Of a stretch of 64,000 nucleotides of DNA, positions 34,909 to 47,927 are shown piece after piece. The stretch is taken from contig NW_027077413.1 in the NCBI RefSeq assembly GCF_963924675.1, forward strand, positions 372,001 to 436,000, written 5' to 3'. The translations under genes and the position numbers were made by a program. The notes under the pieces were generated by a model. That model did no database searches, was not told the DNA's origin, and saw only the letters and a list, made by a program, of their open reading frames with translations. The number at the start of each line of letters is the position of its first letter. Positions within the stretch are counted from its first letter, which is position 1. Source of the stretch: Phocoena phocoena (Eukaryota; Chordata; Mammalia; Artiodactyla; Phocoenidae).

Positions 34909-35295
34909 CTACGGGCCTGATGACACAGATTTCATTGCTGAGTGATATTCCATTGTACGTACGTACCACAACTTCTTTATCCATTGTTTGCTCTCTGAGA
35001 TATTTACCTGGTACTGTAAACGAGGTTCTTGTGAACAGAGAGGTCCCAAACTTTGAGGTGGCAGGGTGTTTTTGATTTTAATTTCCCTAAGCTGTAGGAC
35101 CATAAGTGGAAGTTCCATAGGCTGTGTTGCTTTGTTTCTTACGTGTTTCAGGAAACACATAACACTTCTCCAGAATGGCTGTCGGCAATTTACATCATAT
35201 GCATCAGCATAATAAGGATCCCTGTTTTCCATTGCCTGTCCTCCGTTTCTGGATTTTACAATTTTTTTAAATGCCCCTTTTGCCCTGGGGGGCAC
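34909..35295 (-). pseudogene. relic LINE-1 ORF2 C-terminus in monomer N0 (best preserved)
   Basis: A 128-codon minus-strand frame. Near its end it reads WIKKLWYVRTMEYHSAMK. TMEY equals the LINE-1 motif exactly, whereas interior monomers read AMQY. FWRSVMCFLKHV matches the upstream ORF2 block. N0 therefore preserves older states than the homogenised consensus. Not a gene. Confidence 0.75.
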
Positions 35296-35704
35296 TGAGA
35301 TTTCATTGTAGTGCAGGTTTATTTACAAGCTTCTTGGTTGGCTAAAAAGTGCGTATGCGTTTTTTCCTGAATATATTTAGGGAGAAAAGCATCCGCACTT
35401 TTTGGACAATTGCATCATTATCGACGTTCTGCCTCTTTTCCTATTCTTTAAGTGCAATTCCAGTTTAACCCTTCAATCGTTTTCCTGAATTTCTGCCCCG
35501 CTTTCAAGTCCCCTTTGCAGGCTTACTTCAATATATTTTTGGAGGATAGCTGTCATTTATAACTCTGCAGGTTTGTGAATTACAGTGCCCCTGAGCTCCT
35601 TTCTTCAACTCGCTTTCTTGTGAGCTGGGCACAAAACCGCAGGATTGCTTCAGGCACTAATCTCTTTCCAGCAGGGCACGCTGAGTGTTTGGTTAATTCC
35701 TCTT

Positions 35705-37449
35705 CATGGTGGGAAATGAGTATTACATTTGCCCGTGCAGACACCTACAGCTAGTCTCTCATTGGTTCTCCCTATTCCTGTTCATCTTGCACAGAAATTG
35801 CAAGCTGTGCCAAAGAGGAGGTTAAAGGCACTGACTCTCCAAGCGGGGAGAGTGTTAGTAAAGCATCTGGAATGGTGAACCCGAGGACCAGGATACGAAA
35901 ACTGAGATGCATTTTAAATCGTTTCCCAATCACACGGTGGACGATACTCTGGGTTTCCCATGCATGTTTTAGCTGGAGGAAGAATCCCTTGAACCTGAAG
36001 AGTTGGGACCCATGGAATGGGAACCATGCAGTATGACTTCAAAGGGTCTGCATTTGCTCACCAAAACTCACCAATGCTATCAGCCTGAAGTGTCCAGCCT
36101 TATGTCTCCACCAGCTGTGGGTGTAGATGTGGTCAATCCCGGTTGCATCACATGCCCTGAGTGAATTGTTTAAGAATTGCTCTCTATTTCACTGTCTTTG
36201 TGTTTTGTTTTTGAAATTTATTTTGATAATGGGATTTATCGGATTTTCACTGCTGCGTTTATGCCGCTGTACACACGCTTGATTCTCTTACGGAGACATA
36301 TAAATCCATGGGTTTTAAGATTCTTCCTAGTCAGGTATATTCCTAGGCGTTGAATATGTGGTGTTGAGTCCATTTCGTTGAGCAAGGAGTAGGTCTTGTG
36401 TATTACATATTTGGCTTATGGAACGGTATCTGTGCTAATTTCAGTCTCTGGTTTTATGCAGCACTCCAACGCACCTTTCTCCATAAGCAAGCACTAGTTG
36501 GTTTTCTAAATTTGAGACTGTTCTGTTTTGTAATTCAGTTCATGTGTAGTCAAGTTTACATACTGTGTATTAGTGATATCTTATGATGTTTCTTTTTCTG
36601 TGTGACGTAGTTCACGTAGAATCACCGTACCTGCATCCACTCACTATGCCGCTACGGGCCTGATGACACAGATTTCATTGCTGAGTGATATTGCATTGTA
36701 CGTACGTGCCACAACTTCTTTATGCATTTTTTGCTTTCTGGGATATTTACCTGATACTGAAGACGAGCTTCTTGTGAACACAGCCGTCCCAAATATTGGG
36801 GTGGCTGTCTGTTTTTGATTTTAATTTCCGTAAGCTATAGGACCATAAGTGGAAGTGCCATAGGCTGTGTTGCTTTGTTTCTTACGTGTTTCAGGAAACA
36901 CCATACACTTCTCCAGGGTGGCTGCTGGCAATTTACATCCTGCCAATCAGCATAACAAGGCTCCCTGTTCTCCATATCCTCTCCTACCTTTCTGGATTTT
37001 ACACTTTTTTCAGATGGCCCTTTTACCCAGGGGGCAGTGAGACTTCATTGTAGTGCAGATTTCCTTTACAGGCTTGCTTGGTTGGCCAAAAAGGGCGTAT
37101 GCGTTTTTTCCTGAATATATTCAGGAAAAAACGCATACGCCCTTTTTGGCCAAGTGCATCATTTTCGACGTTCTGCCTCTTTTCCTATGCTTTCAGGGCA
37201 ATTCCAGTCTACCCCCTGCAATCGTTTTCCTGAAACTCTGCCCCGCTTTCCAGTCCCCTTCGCAGGCTTACTTCAATATATTTTTGGAGGATAGCTGTCA
37301 TTTATAACTCTGCAGGTTTGTGAATTACAGTGGCCCTGAGCTCCTTTCTTCAACTTGCTTTCTTGTGAGCTGGGCACAAAACCGCAGGATTGCTTCAGGC
37401 CCTAATCTGTTTTCAGCAGGGCACACTGAGCCTTTGTTTAATTCCTCTT
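35705..37449 (+). repeat. satellite monomer N1
   Basis: Begins CATGGTGGGAAATGAG. Triplet ATG with ACATATAAATCC, the same margin type as M10 on the other side of the island. Hairpin 37082-37153 is perfect. Confidence 0.95.
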
Positions 37450-39195
37450 CCTGGTGGGCAATGTGTGTTACATTTGCCCGTGCAGACACCTACAGCTAGT
37501 CTCTCATTGGTTCTCCCTATTCCTGTTCATCTTGCACAGAAATTGCAAGCTGTGCCAAAGAGGAGGTTAGAGGCACTGACTCTCCAAGCGGGGAGAGTGT
37601 TAGTAAAGCATCTGGAATGGTGAACCTGAGGACCAGGATACGAAAACTGAGATGCATTTTAAATCGTTTCCCATTCACACGGTGGACGATACTCTGGGTT
37701 TCCCATGCATATTTTAGCTGGAGGAAGAATGCCTTGAACCTGGAGAGTTGGGACCCATGGAATGGGTACCATGCAGTATGACTTCAAAGGGTCTGCATTT
37801 GCTCACCGAAACTCACCAATGCTATCAGCCTGAAGTGTCCAGCCTTATGTCTCAACCAGCTCTGGGTGTAGATGTGGTCAATCCCGGTTGCATCACATCC
37901 CCTGAGTGAATTATTTAAGAATTGCTCTCTATTTCACTGTGTTTGTGCTTTGTTTTCGAAATTAATTTTGATAATGGGATTTATCGGATTTTCATTGCTG
38001 CGTTTCGGCCGCTGTACACACGCTTGATTCTCTTATGGAGACATATATATCCATGGGTTTTAAGATTCTTCCTAGTCAGGTATATTCCTAGGCGTTGAAT
38101 ATGTGGTGTTGGGTCCATTTCGTTGAGCAAGGAGTAGGTCTTGTCTATTACATATTTGGCTTATGGAAAGTTATCTGTGCTAATTTCAGTGTCTGGTTTT
38201 ATGCAGCACCCCAAGGCGCCTTTCCCCATAAGCAAGCACTAGTTGGTTTTCTAAATTTGAGACCCTGTTCTGTTTTGTAATTCAGTTCATGTGTAGTCAA
38301 GTTTACATTCCGTGTATTAGTGATATCTTATGATGTTTCTTTTTCTGTGTGACGTAGTTCACGTAGAATCACCGTACCTGCATCCACTCACTATACCGCT
38401 ACGGGCCTGATGACACAGATTTCATTGCTGAGTGATATTGCATTGTACGTACGTGCCACAACTTCTTTATCCATTTTTTGCTTTCTGGGATATTTACCTG
38501 ATACTGTAGACGAGCTTCTTGTGAACACAGCCGTCCCAAATATTGGGGTGGCTGTCTGTTTTTGATTTTAATTTCCGTAAGCTATAGGACCATAAGTGGA
38601 AGTGCCATAGGCTGTGTTGCTTTGTTTCTTACGTGTTTCAGGAAACACCATACACTTCTCCAGGGTGGCTGCTGGCAATTTACATCCTGGCAATCAGTAT
38701 AACAAGGCTCCCTGTTCTCCATATCCTGTCGTACCTTTCTGGATTTTACACTTTTTTCAGATGGCCCTCTTGCCCGGGGGGCAGTGACACTTCATTGTAG
38801 TGCAGATTTCCTTTACAGGCTTGCTTGGTTGGCGAAGAAGGGCGTATGCGTTTTTCCTGAATATATTCAGGAAAAAAGGCATACGCCCTTTTTGGCCAAG
38901 TGCATCATTGTCGACGTTCTGCCTCTTTTCCTATGCTTTCAGGGCAATTCCTGTCTACCCCCTGCAATCGTTTTCCTGAAATTCTGCCCCGCTTTCAAGT
39001 CCCCTTCGCAGGCTTACTTCAATATACTTTTGGAAGATAGCTGTCATTTATAACTCTGCAGGTTTGTGAATTACAGTTCCCCTGAGCTCCTTTCTTCAAC
39101 TCGCTTTCTTGTGAGCTGGGCACAAAACCGCAGGATTGCTTCAGGCCCTAATCTGTTTCCAGCAGGGCACGCTGAGCCTTTGTTTAATTCCTCTT
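37450..39195 (+). repeat. satellite monomer N2
   Basis: Triplet CGG. Hairpin 38829-38899 is one base short with GGCGAAGAAGG in the left arm and AAAGGCATACG in the right, among the more damaged hairpins of the right array. Confidence 0.95.
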
Positions 39196-40941
39196 CCTGG
39201 TGGGCAATGAGCCTTACATTTGCCCGTGGAGACACCTACAGCTAGTCTCTCATTGGTTCTCCCTATTCTTGTTCATCTTGCACAGAAATTGCAAGCTGTG
39301 CCAAAGAGGAGGTTAAAGGCACTGACTCTCCAAGCGGGGAGAGTGTTAGTAAAGCATCTGGAATGGTGAACCCGAGGACCAGGATACGAAAACTGAGATG
39401 CATTTTAAATCGTTTCCCAATCAGACGGTGGACGATACTCTGGGTTTCCCATGCATGTTTTAGGTGGAGGAAGAATGCCTTGAACCTGGAGAGTTGGGAC
39501 CCATGGAATGGGTACCATGCAGTGTGACTTCAAAGGGTCTGCATTTGCTCACCGAAACTCACCAATGCTATCAGCCTGAAGTGTCCAGCCTTATGTCTCA
39601 ACCAGCTGTGGGTGTAGATGTGGTCAATCCCGGTTGCATCACATGCCCTGAGTGAATTGTTTAAGAATTGCTCTCTATTTCACTGTCTTTGTGTTTTGTT
39701 TTCAAAATTTATTTTGATAATGGGATTTATCGGATTTTCACTGCTGCGTTTATGCCGCTGTACACATGCTTGATTCTCTTACGATGACATATATATCCAT
39801 GGGTTTTAAGATTCTTCCTAGTCAGGTATATTCCTAGGCGTTGAATATGTGGTGTTGAGTCCATTTCGTTGAGCAATGAGTAGGTCTTGTCTATTACATA
39901 TTTGGCTTATGGAAAGTTATCGGTGTTAATTTCAGTCTCTGGTTTTATGCAGCATCCCAACGCACCTTTCCCCATAAGCAAGCACTAGTTGGTTTTCTAA
40001 ATTTGAGACCCTGTTCTGTTTTGTAATTCAGTTCATGTGTAGTCAAGTTTACATTCCGTGTATTAGTGATATCTTATGATGTTTCTTTTTCTGTGTGACG
40101 TAGTTCACGTAGATTCACCGTAACTGCATCCACTCACTATGCCGCTACGGGCCTGATGACACAGATTTCATTGCTGAGTGATATTGCATTGTACGTACGT
40201 GCCACAACTTCTTTATCCATTTTTTGCTTTCTGGGATATTTACCTGATACTGTAGACGAGCTTCTTGTGAACACAGCCGTCCCAAATATTGGGGTGGCTG
40301 TCTGTTTTTGATTTTAATTTCCGTAAGCTATAGGACCATAATTGGAAGTGCCATAGGCTGTGTTGCTTTGTTTCTTACGTGTTTCAGGAAATACCATACA
40401 CTTCTCCAGGGTGGCTGCTGGCAATTTACATCCTGTCAATCAGCATAACAAGGCTCCCAGTTCTCCATATCCTGTCCTAACTTTCTGGATTTTACACTTT
40501 TTTCAGATGGCCCTTTTGCCCGGGGGGCAGTGAGACTTCATTGTAGTGCAGATTTCCTTTACAGGCTTGCTTGGTTGGCCAAAAAGCGCGTATGCGTTTT
40601 TTCCTGAATATATTCAGGAAAAAACGCATACGCCCTTTTGGCCAAGAGCATCATTGTCGACGTTGTGCCTCTTTTCCTATGCTTTCAGGGCAATTCCAGT
40701 CTACCCCCTGCAATCGTTTTCCTGAAATTCTGCCCCGCTTTCAAGTCCCCTTCACAGGCTTACTTCAATATATTTTTGGAGGATAGCTGTCATTTATAAC
40801 TCTGCAGGTTTGTGAATTACAGTGCCCCTGAGCTCCTTTCTTCAACTCGCTTTCTTGTGAGCTGGGCACAAAACCGCAGGATTGCTTCAGGCCCTAATCT
40901 GTTTCTGGCAGGGCACGCTGAGCCTTTGTTTAATTCCTCTT
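39196..40941 (+). repeat. satellite monomer N3
   Basis: Triplet ATG, alternating with CGG in N2 and N4. Hairpin 40575-40645 lacks one T in the right arm and has AAAAAGCGCG in the left. Confidence 0.95.
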
Positions 40942-42687
40942 CCTGGTGGGAAATGAGCGTTACATTTGCCCGTGCAGACACCTACAGCTAGTCTCTCATT
41001 GGTTCTCCCTATTCCTGTTCATCTTGCACAGAAATTGCAAGCTGTGCCAAAGAGGAGGTTAAAGGCACTGACTCTCCAAGCGGGGAGAGTGTTAGTAAAG
41101 CATCTGGAATGGTGAACCTGAGGACCAGGATACGAAAACTGAGATGCATTTTAAATCGTTTCCCAATCACACGGTGGACGATACACTGGGTTTCCCATGC
41201 ATATTTTAGCTGGAGGAAGAATGCCTTGAACCTGGAGAGTTGGGACCCATGGAATGGGTACCATGCAGTATGACTTCAAAGGGTCTGCATTTGCTCACCG
41301 AAACTCACCAATGCTATCAGCCTGAAGTGTCCAGCCTTATGTCTCAACCAGCTCTGGGTGTAGATGTGGTCAATCCCGGTTGCATCACATCCCCTGAGTG
41401 AATTATTTAAGAATTGCTCTCTATTTCACTGTCTTTGTGCTTTGTTTTCGAAATTTATTTTGATAATGGGATTTATCGGATTTTCACTGCTGCGTTTCGG
41501 CCGCTGTACACACGCTTGATTCTCTTACGGAGACATATATATCCATGGGTTTTCAGATTCTTCCTAGTCAGGTATATTCCTAGGCGTTGAATATGTGGTG
41601 TTGGGTCCATTTCGTTGAGCAAGGAGTAGGTCTTGTCTATTACATATTTGGCTTATGGAAAATTATCTGTGCTAATTTCAGTGTCTGGTTTTATGCAGCA
41701 CCCCAAGGCGCCTTTCCCCATAAGCAAGCACTAGTTGGTTTTCTAAATTTGAGACCCTGTTCTGTTTTGTAATTCAGTTCATGTGTAGTCAAGTTTACAT
41801 TCCGTGTATTAGTGATATCTTATGATGTTTCTTTTTCTGTGTGACGTAGTTCACGTAGAATCACCGTACCTGCATCCACTCACTATACCGCTACGGGCCT
41901 GATGACACAGATTTCATTGCTGAGTGATATTGCATTTTACGTACGTGCCACAACTACTTTATCCATTTTTTGATTTCTGGGATATTTACCTGATACTGTA
42001 GACGAGCTTCTTGTGCACACAGCCGTCCCAAATATTGGGGTGGCTGTCTGTTTTTGATTTTAATTTCCGTAAGGTATAGGACCATAAGTGGAAGTGCCAT
42101 AGGCTGTGTTGCTTTGTTTCTTACGTGTTTCAGGAAACACCATACATTTCTCCAGGGTGGCTGCTGGCAATTTACATCCTGCCAATCAGCATAACAAGGC
42201 TCCCTGTTCTCCATATCCTGTCCTACCTTTCTGGATTTTACACTTTTTTCAGATGGCCCTTTTGCCCGGGGGGCAGTGGGACTTCATTGTAGTGCAGATT
42301 TCCTTTACAGGCTTGCTTGGTTGGCCAAAAAGGGCGTATGCGTTTTTTCCTGACTATATTCAGGAAAAAACGCATACGCCCTTTTTGGCCAAGTGCATCA
42401 TTGTCGACGTTGTGCCTCTTTTCCTATGCTTTCAGGGCAATTCCAGTCTACCCCCTGCAATGGTTTTCCTGAAACTCTGCCCCGCTTTCAAGTCCCCTTC
42501 GCAGGCTTACTTCAATATATTTTTGGAGGATAGCTGTCATTTATAACTCTGCAGGTTTGTGAATTACAGTGCCCCTGAGCTCCTTTCTTCAACTCACTTT
42601 CTTGTGAGCTGGGCACAAAACCGCAGGATTGCTTCAGGCCCTAATCTGTTTTCAGCAGGCACGCTGAGCCTTTGTTTAATTCCTCTT
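40942..42687 (+). repeat. satellite monomer N4
   Basis: Triplet CGG. It shares CACATCCCCTGAG, CACTATACCGC and CAAGGCGCCTTTCC with N2, two units away. Hairpin 42321-42392 has a single centre change (GACTATATTC). Confidence 0.95.
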
Positions 42688-44434
42688 CCTGGTCGGCAAT
42701 GAGCGTTACATTTGCCCGTGCAGACACCTACAGCTAGTCTCTCATTGGTTCTCCCTATTCCTGTTCATCTTGCACAGAAATTGCAAGCTGTGCCAAACAG
42801 GAGGTTAAAGGCACTGACTCTCCAAGCGGGGAGAGTGTTAGTAAAGCATCTGGAATGGTGAAGCCGAGGACCAGGATACGAAAACTGAGATGCATTTTCA
42901 ATCGTTTCCCAATCACACGGTGGACGATACTCTGGATTTCCCATGCATGTTTTAGCTGGAGGAAGAATGCCTTGAACCTGGAGAGTTGGGACCCATGGAA
43001 TGGGTACCATGCAGTATGACTTCAAAGGGTCTGCATTTGCTCACCGAAACTCACCAATGCTATCAGCCTGAAGTGTCCAGCCTTATGTCTCAACCAGCTC
43101 TGGGTGTAGATGTGGTCAATCCCGGTTGCATCGCATGCCCTGAGTGAATTATTTAAGAATTGCTCTCTATTTCACTGTCTTTGTGTTTTGTTTTTGAAAG
43201 TTATTTTGATAATGGGATTTATCGGATTTTCACTGCTGCGTTTCGGCCGCTGTACACACGCTTGATTCTCCTACGGAGACATATATATCCATGGGTTTTC
43301 AGATTCTTCCTAGTCAGGTATATTCCTAGGCGTTGAATATGTGGTGTTGGGTCCAGTTCGTTGAGCAAGGAGTAGGTCTTGTCTATTACATATTTTGCTT
43401 ATGGAAAGTTATCTGTGCTAATTTCAGTCTCTGGTTTTATGCAACAGCCCAAGGTACCTTTCCCCATAAGCAAGCACTAGTTGGTTTTCTAAATTTGAGA
43501 CCCTGTTCTGTTTTGTAATTCAGTTCATGTGTAGTCAGGTTTACATTCCGTGTATTAGTGATATCTTATGATGTTTCTTTTTCTGTGTGACGTAGTTCAC
43601 GTAGAATCACCGTACCTGCATCCACTCACTATGCCGCTACGGGCCTGATGACACAGATTTCATTGCTGAGTGATATTGCATTGTACGTACGTGCCTCAAC
43701 TTCTTTATCCATTTTTTGCTTTCTGGGATATTTACCTGATACTGTAGACGAGCTTCTTGTGAACACAGCCGTCCCAAATATTGGGGTGGCTGTCTGTTTT
43801 TGATTTTAATTTCCGTAAGCTATAGGACCAAAAGTGGAAGTGCCATAGGCTGTGTTGCTTTGTTTCTTACGTGTTTTAGGAAACACCATACACTTCTCCA
43901 GGGTGGCTGCTGGCAATTTACATCCTGCCAATCAGCATAACAAGGCTCCCTGTTCTCCATATCCTGTCCTACCTTTCTGGATTTTACACTTTTTTCAGAT
44001 GGCCCTTTTGCCCGGGGGGCAGTGAGATTTCATTGTAGTGCAGATTTCATTTACAGGCTTGCTTGGTTGGCCAAAAAGGGCGTATGCGTTTTTTCCTGAA
44101 TATATTCAGGAAAAAACGCATACGCCCTTTTTGGCCAAGTGCATCATTGTCGACTTTGTGCCTCTTTTCCTATGCTTTCATGGCAATTCCAGTCTACGCC
44201 TTGCAATCGTTTTCCTGAAATTCAGCCCCGCTTTCAAGTCCCCTTCGCAGGCTTACTTCAGTATATTTTTGGAGGATACCTGTCATTTATAACTCTGCAG
44301 GTTTGTGAAGTACAGTGCCCCTGAGCTCCTTTCTTCAACTCGCTTTCTTGGGAGCTGGGCACAAAACCGCAGGATTGCTTCAGGCCCTAATCTGTTTCCA
44401 GCAGGGCACACTGAGCCTTTGTTTAATTCCTCTT
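42688..44434 (+). repeat. satellite monomer N5
   Basis: Triplet CGG. Shares TTTTCAGATTCTTCC with N4. Perfect hairpin at 44067-44138. Confidence 0.95.
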
Positions 44435-46182
44435 CCTGGTGGGCAATGAGCGTTACATTTGCCCGTGCAGACACCTACAGCTAGTCTCTCTTTGGTTCTC
44501 CCTATTCCTGTTCATCTTGCACAGAAATTGCAAGCTGTGCGAAACAGGAGGTTAAAGGCACTGACTCTCCAAGCGGGGAGAGTGTTAGTAAAGCATCTGG
44601 AATGGTGAACCCGAGGACCAGGATACGAAAACTGAGATGCATTTTAAATCGTTTCCCAATCACACGGTGGACGATACTCTGGGTTTCCCATGCCTGTTTT
44701 AGCTGGAGGAAGAATCCCTTGAACCTGGAGAGTTGGGACCCATGGAATGGGTACCATGCAGTATGACTTCAAAGGGTCTGCATTTGCTCACCGAAACTCA
44801 CCAATGCTATCAGCCTGAAGTGTCCAGCCTTATGTCTCAACCAGCTCTGTGTGTAGATGTGGTCAATCCCGGTTGCATCACATGCCCTGAGTGAATTATT
44901 TAAGAATTGCTCTCTATTTCACTGTCTTTGTGTTTTGTTTTCGAAATTTATTTTGATAATGGGATTTATCGGATTTTCACTGCTGCGTTTCGGCTGCTGT
45001 ACACACGCTTGATTCTCTTACGGAGACATATATATCCATGGGTTTTAAGATTCTTCCTAGTCAGGTATATTCCTAGGCGTTGAATATGCGGTGTTGGGTC
45101 CATTTCGTTGAGCAAGGAGTAGGTCTTGTCTATTACATATTTGGCTTATGGAAAGTTATCTGTGCTAATTTCAGTCTCTGGTTTTATGCAGCACCCCAAC
45201 GCACCTTTCCCCATAAGCAAGCACTAGTTGGTTTTCTAAATTTGAGACCCTGTTCTGTTTTGTAATTCAGTTCATGTGTAGTCAAGTTTACATTCCGTGT
45301 ATTAGTGATATCTTATGATGTTTCATTTTCTGTGTGACGTAGTTCACGTAGAATCACCGTACCTGCATCCACTCACTATGCCGCTACGGGCCTGATGACA
45401 CAGATTTCATTGCTGAGTGATATTGCATTGTACGTACGTGCCACAACTTCTTTATCCATTTTTTGCTTTCTGGGATATTTACCTGATACTGTAGACGAGC
45501 TTCTTGTGAACACAGCCGTCCCAAATATTGGGGTGGCTGTCTGATTTTGATTTTAATTTCCGTAAGCTATAGGACCATAAGTGGAAGTGCCATAGGCTGT
45601 GTTGCTTTGTTTCTTACGTGTTTCCGGAAGCACCATACACTTCGCCAGGGTGGCTGCTGGCAATTTACATCCTGCCAATCAGCATAACAAGGCTCCCGGT
45701 TCTCCATATCCTGTCCTACCTTTCTGGATTTTACACTTTTTTCAGATGGCCCTTTTGCCCGGGGGGGCAGTGAGATTTCATTGTAGTGCAGATTTCCTTT
45801 AAAGGCTTGCTTGGTTGGCCAAAAAGGGCGTATGCATTTTTTCCTGAATATATTCAGGAAAAAACGCATACGCCCTTTTTGGCCAAGTGCATCATTGTCG
45901 ACGTTGTGCCTCTTTTCCTATGCTTTCAGGGCAATTCCAGTCTACCCCGTGCAATCGTTTTCCTGAAATTCAGCCCCGCATTCAAGTCCCCTTCGGAGGC
46001 TTACTTCAATATATTTTTGGAGGATAGCTGTCATTTATAACTCTGCAGGTTTGTGAAGTACAGTGCCCCGGAGCTCCTTTCTTCAACTCGCTTTCTTGTG
46101 AGCAGGGCACAAAACCGCAGGATTGCTTCAGGCCCTAAACTCTTTTCAGCAGGGCATGCTGAGCCTTTGTTTAATTCCTCTT
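44435..46182 (+). repeat. satellite monomer N6
   Basis: Triplet CGG followed by CTGCTG. Hairpin 45815-45886 has one CpG-to-CpA change in the left arm (TATGCATTTTTT). Confidence 0.95.
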
Positions 46183-47927
46183 CCTGGTGGGCAATGAGCA
46201 TTACATTTGCCCGTGCAGACACCTACAGCTAGTCTCTCATTGGTTCTCCCTATTACTGTTCATCTTGCACAGAAATTGCAAGCTGTGCCAAACAGGAGGT
46301 TAAAGGCACTGACTCTCCAAGCGGAGAGAGTGTTAGTAAAGCATCTGGAATGGTGAACCCGAAGACCAGGATACGAAAACTGAGATGCATTTTAAATCGT
46401 TTCCCAATCACAGGGTGGACGATACTCTGGGTTTCCCATGCATGTTTTAGCTGGAGGAAGAATCCCTTGAACCTGGAGAGTTGGGACCCATGGAATGGGT
46501 ACCATGCAGTATGACTTCAAAGGGTCTGCATTTGCTCACCGAAACTCACCAATGCTATCAGCCTGAAGTGTCCAGCCTTATGTCTCAACCAGCTGTGGGT
46601 GTAGATGTGTTAAATCCCGGTTGCATCACATGCCCTGAGTGAATTATTTAAGAATTGCTCTCTATTTCACTGTCTTTGTGTTTTGTTTTCGAAATTTATT
46701 TTGATAATGGGATTTATCGGATTTTCACTACTGCGTTTAGGCCGCTGTACACACGCTTGATTCTCTTACGGAGACATATATATCCATGGGTTTTAAGATT
46801 CTTCCTAGTCAGGTATATTCCTAGGCGTTGAATATGTGGTGTTGGGTCCATTTCGTTGAGCAAGGAGTAGGTCTTGTCTATTACATATTTGGCTTATGGA
46901 AAGTTATCTGTGCTAATTTCAGTCTCTGGTTTTATGCTGCACCCCAAGGCACCTTTCCTCATAAGCAAGCACTAGTTGGTTTTCTAAATTTGAGACCCTG
47001 TTCTGTTTTGTAATTCAGTTCATGTTTAGTCAAGTTTACATTCCGTGTATTAGTGATATCTTATGATGTTTCTTTTTCTGTGTGACGTAGTTCACGTAGA
47101 ATCACCGTACCTGCATCCACTCACTATGCCGCTACGGGCCTGATGACACAGATTTCATTGCTGAGTGATATTGCATTGTACGTACGTGCCACAACTTCTT
47201 TATCCATTTTTTGCTTTCTGGGATATTTACCTGATACTGTAGACGAGCTTCTTGTGAACACAGCCGTCCCAAATATTGGGGTGGCTGTCTGTTTTTGATT
47301 TTAATTTCCGTAAGCTATAGGACCATAAGTGGAAGTGCCATAGGCTGTGTTGCTTTGTTTCTTACGTGTTTCAGGAAACACCATACACTTCTCCAGGGTG
47401 GCTGCTGGCAATTTACATCCTGCCAATCAGCATAACAAGGCTCCCTGTTCTCCATATCCTGTCCTACCTTTCTGGATTTTACACTTTTTTCAGATGGCCC
47501 TCTTGCCCGAGGGGCAGTGAGACTTCATTGTAGTGCAGATTTCTTTACAGGCTTGCTTGGTTGGCCAAAAAGTGCGTATGCGTTTTTTCCTGAATATATT
47601 CAGGAAAAAACGCATTCGCCCTTTTTGGCCAAGTGCATCATTGTCGACGTTGTGCCTCTTTTCCTATGCTTTCAGGGCAATTCCAGTCTACCCCCTGCAA
47701 TCGTTTTCCTGAAATTCTGCCCGCTTTCAAGTCCCCTTCGCAGGCTTATTTCAATATACTTTTGGAAGATAGCTGTCATTTATAACTCTGTAGGTTTGTG
47801 AATTACAGTGCCCCTGAGCTCCTTTCTTCACCTCGCTTTCCTGTGAGCTGGGCACAAAACCGCAGGATTGCTTTAGGCCCTAATCTGTTTCCAGCAGGGC
47901 ACACTGAGCCTTTGTTTAATTCCTCTT
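46183..47927 (+). repeat. satellite monomer N7
   Basis: Triplet AGG, intermediate between the ATG and CGG types. Hairpin 47561-47632 has AAGTGCGTATG in the left arm and CGCATTCGCC in the right. A C is missing in CTGCCCGCTTTC near 47,718. Confidence 0.95.

Larger units (their letters stand above)
33280..35704 (+). repeat. satellite monomer N0, diverged, split by a LINE-1
   Basis: A 1,742-bp unit after removing the LINE-1 and one duplication copy. It shows margin-type states: GCGTTAATGCCGCTGTAC (closest of all to LINE-1 gttaatttctgctgtac), GACTTATTTCACG for GACGTAGTTCACG, and CACCATACCTGTATCC for CACCGTACCTGCATCC. Hairpin 35338-35409 has several mismatches. Confidence 0.9.
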
